6,506 nt of DNA, from assembly GCA_947456345.1 (NCBI GenBank), contig CANGQU010000041.1, positions 1-6,506 of the forward strand, written 5' to 3'. The first letter of the stretch is position 1, and each line of letters starts with the position of its first letter. The notes under the pieces were generated by a model. It had not been told where the DNA came from, did no database searches, and saw nothing but the letters and a program-made list of their open reading frames with translations. The DNA is from Alphaproteobacteria bacterium (GTDB lineage Bacteria > Pseudomonadota > Alphaproteobacteria > SHNJ01). Positions 6,041-6,506 of the stretch are shown here, piece by piece. A program made the position numbers and the translations under genes.

Positions 6041-6048
6041 TGGTTGGC

Positions 6049-6506
6049 ATGAATATCGGACAATTATTGTCGCTGCAATCCATCGTGGTGGATGTGGAAG
6101 CGACCAATAAACGGGAATTGCTGGAAAAAATCGCAGCCTTGGGCGCTGCCACTTCGGGCCTGCATCAAAAAGAAATTTTTGATGCGCTATTACAGCGCGA
6201 GCGTTTGGGCACAACCGGCACGGGCGACGGCGTTGCCATCCCCCACAGCCGCTTTGCCAAGCTGGATAAAATCTATGCGGTGTTTACCCGCCTCGCTTTG
6301 CCGGTCGATTTTGAAAGCGTCGATGAAAAACCCGTCGATTTGGTATTTACTTTATTAGCGCCGGAATCGGCCGGGGCCGATCATCTCCAAGCCCTGTCGC
6401 AGGTAGCGCAAGTGTTCAAAGACGAAGGTGCCAACGCCGAATTGCGCGCCGCCAAAGCCGCCAGCAATATCCAATCCGTATTCGCCAAGATTGGCAACGG
6501 GGCGGC
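6049..6506 (+). CDS. ptsN: Nitrogen-PTS phosphocarrier EIIA-Ntr, PtsN (3' end cut by window)
   Basis: PtsN is the terminal phosphate acceptor of the nitrogen-related phosphotransferase chain (PtsP, then NPr/HPr, then PtsN). It regulates rather than transports sugar, linking nitrogen status to potassium handling, stress and sigma-54-related functions. The frame from the ATG at 6049 stays open to the window end: 152 full codons starting MNIGQLLSLQSIVVDV. A PTS EIIA type-2 fold is evident: TNKRELLEKIAAL (19-31), the phosphorylation-site motif GTGDGVAIPHSR (57-68) with acceptor histidine H66, VDLVFTLLAPESAGADHLQAL (starts at 96), and the C-terminal helix. Family members are about 150-160 residues, so only a few codons are likely missing. 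It lacks any membrane EIIB/EIIC part, which separates it from sugar-specific EIIA proteins. Downstream rapZ or HPr genes, if any, lie outside. Confidence 0.94.
   Translation, partial: MNIGQLLSLQSIVVDVEATNKRELLEKIAALGAATSGLHQKEIFDALLQRERLGTTGTGDGVAIPHSRFAKLDKIYAVFTRLALPVDFESVDEKPVDLVFTLLAPESAGADHLQALSQVAQVFKDEGANAELRAAKAASNIQSVFAKIGNGA

Noticed and set aside
6092..6358. 88-codon plus-strand open frame inside ptsN
   Set aside because: It is a frame shadow of ptsN. The ptsN frame has clear EIIA motifs and a strong ribosome site, and stays open to the window edge.

Overview
The window is a compact, almost entirely plus-strand chromosomal segment from a Gram-negative bacterium, most likely an alphaproteobacterium. 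This rests on three things: the gene order, the family features (LptB with an N-terminal extension, RpoN with a long acidic region II, long-form HPF), and a moderate GC composition that is even across the genes. The genus cannot be fixed from this sequence. There is no sign of mobile DNA, tRNA or rRNA, CRISPR, or compositional transfer.

Layout: positions 1-92 hold the 3' end of an unidentified upstream gene. A 174-bp intergenic region (93-266) follows, with two plausible sigma70-type promoters; a perfect 8-bp-arm palindrome overlaps the -35 of the second. Next comes a tightly packed LPS block: kdsD (arabinose-5-phosphate isomerase for Kdo synthesis), lptC, lptA and lptB. Its junctions are a 3-nt overlap, an ATGA overlap and a 1-nt gap, so co-transcription and translational coupling are likely. 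An 80-bp gap leads to rpoN (sigma-54). A 149-bp leader with inverted repeats leads to a long-form ribosome hibernation factor (hpf), and 31 bp later comes ptsN (EIIA-Ntr), which runs off the right edge probably within a few codons of its end.

How the genes work together: KdsD makes the precursor of the Kdo sugar that links lipid A to the rest of LPS. LptB is the ATPase of the inner-membrane LPS exporter, LptC is its membrane-anchored periplasmic partner, and LptA is the periplasmic bridge. RpoN, HPF and PtsN form the classical sigma-54-linked regulatory block (alternative sigma factor, ribosome dimerisation in stationary phase, nitrogen PTS signalling). The order kdsD-lptC-lptA-lptB-rpoN-hpf-ptsN is that of E. 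coli without kdsC (Kdo-8-P phosphatase). All of these genes belong to known families. I found no undescribed system. The points worth a second look are regulatory: the palindrome-promoter overlap before kdsD, the alternative stem-loops before hpf, and the absent kdsC.
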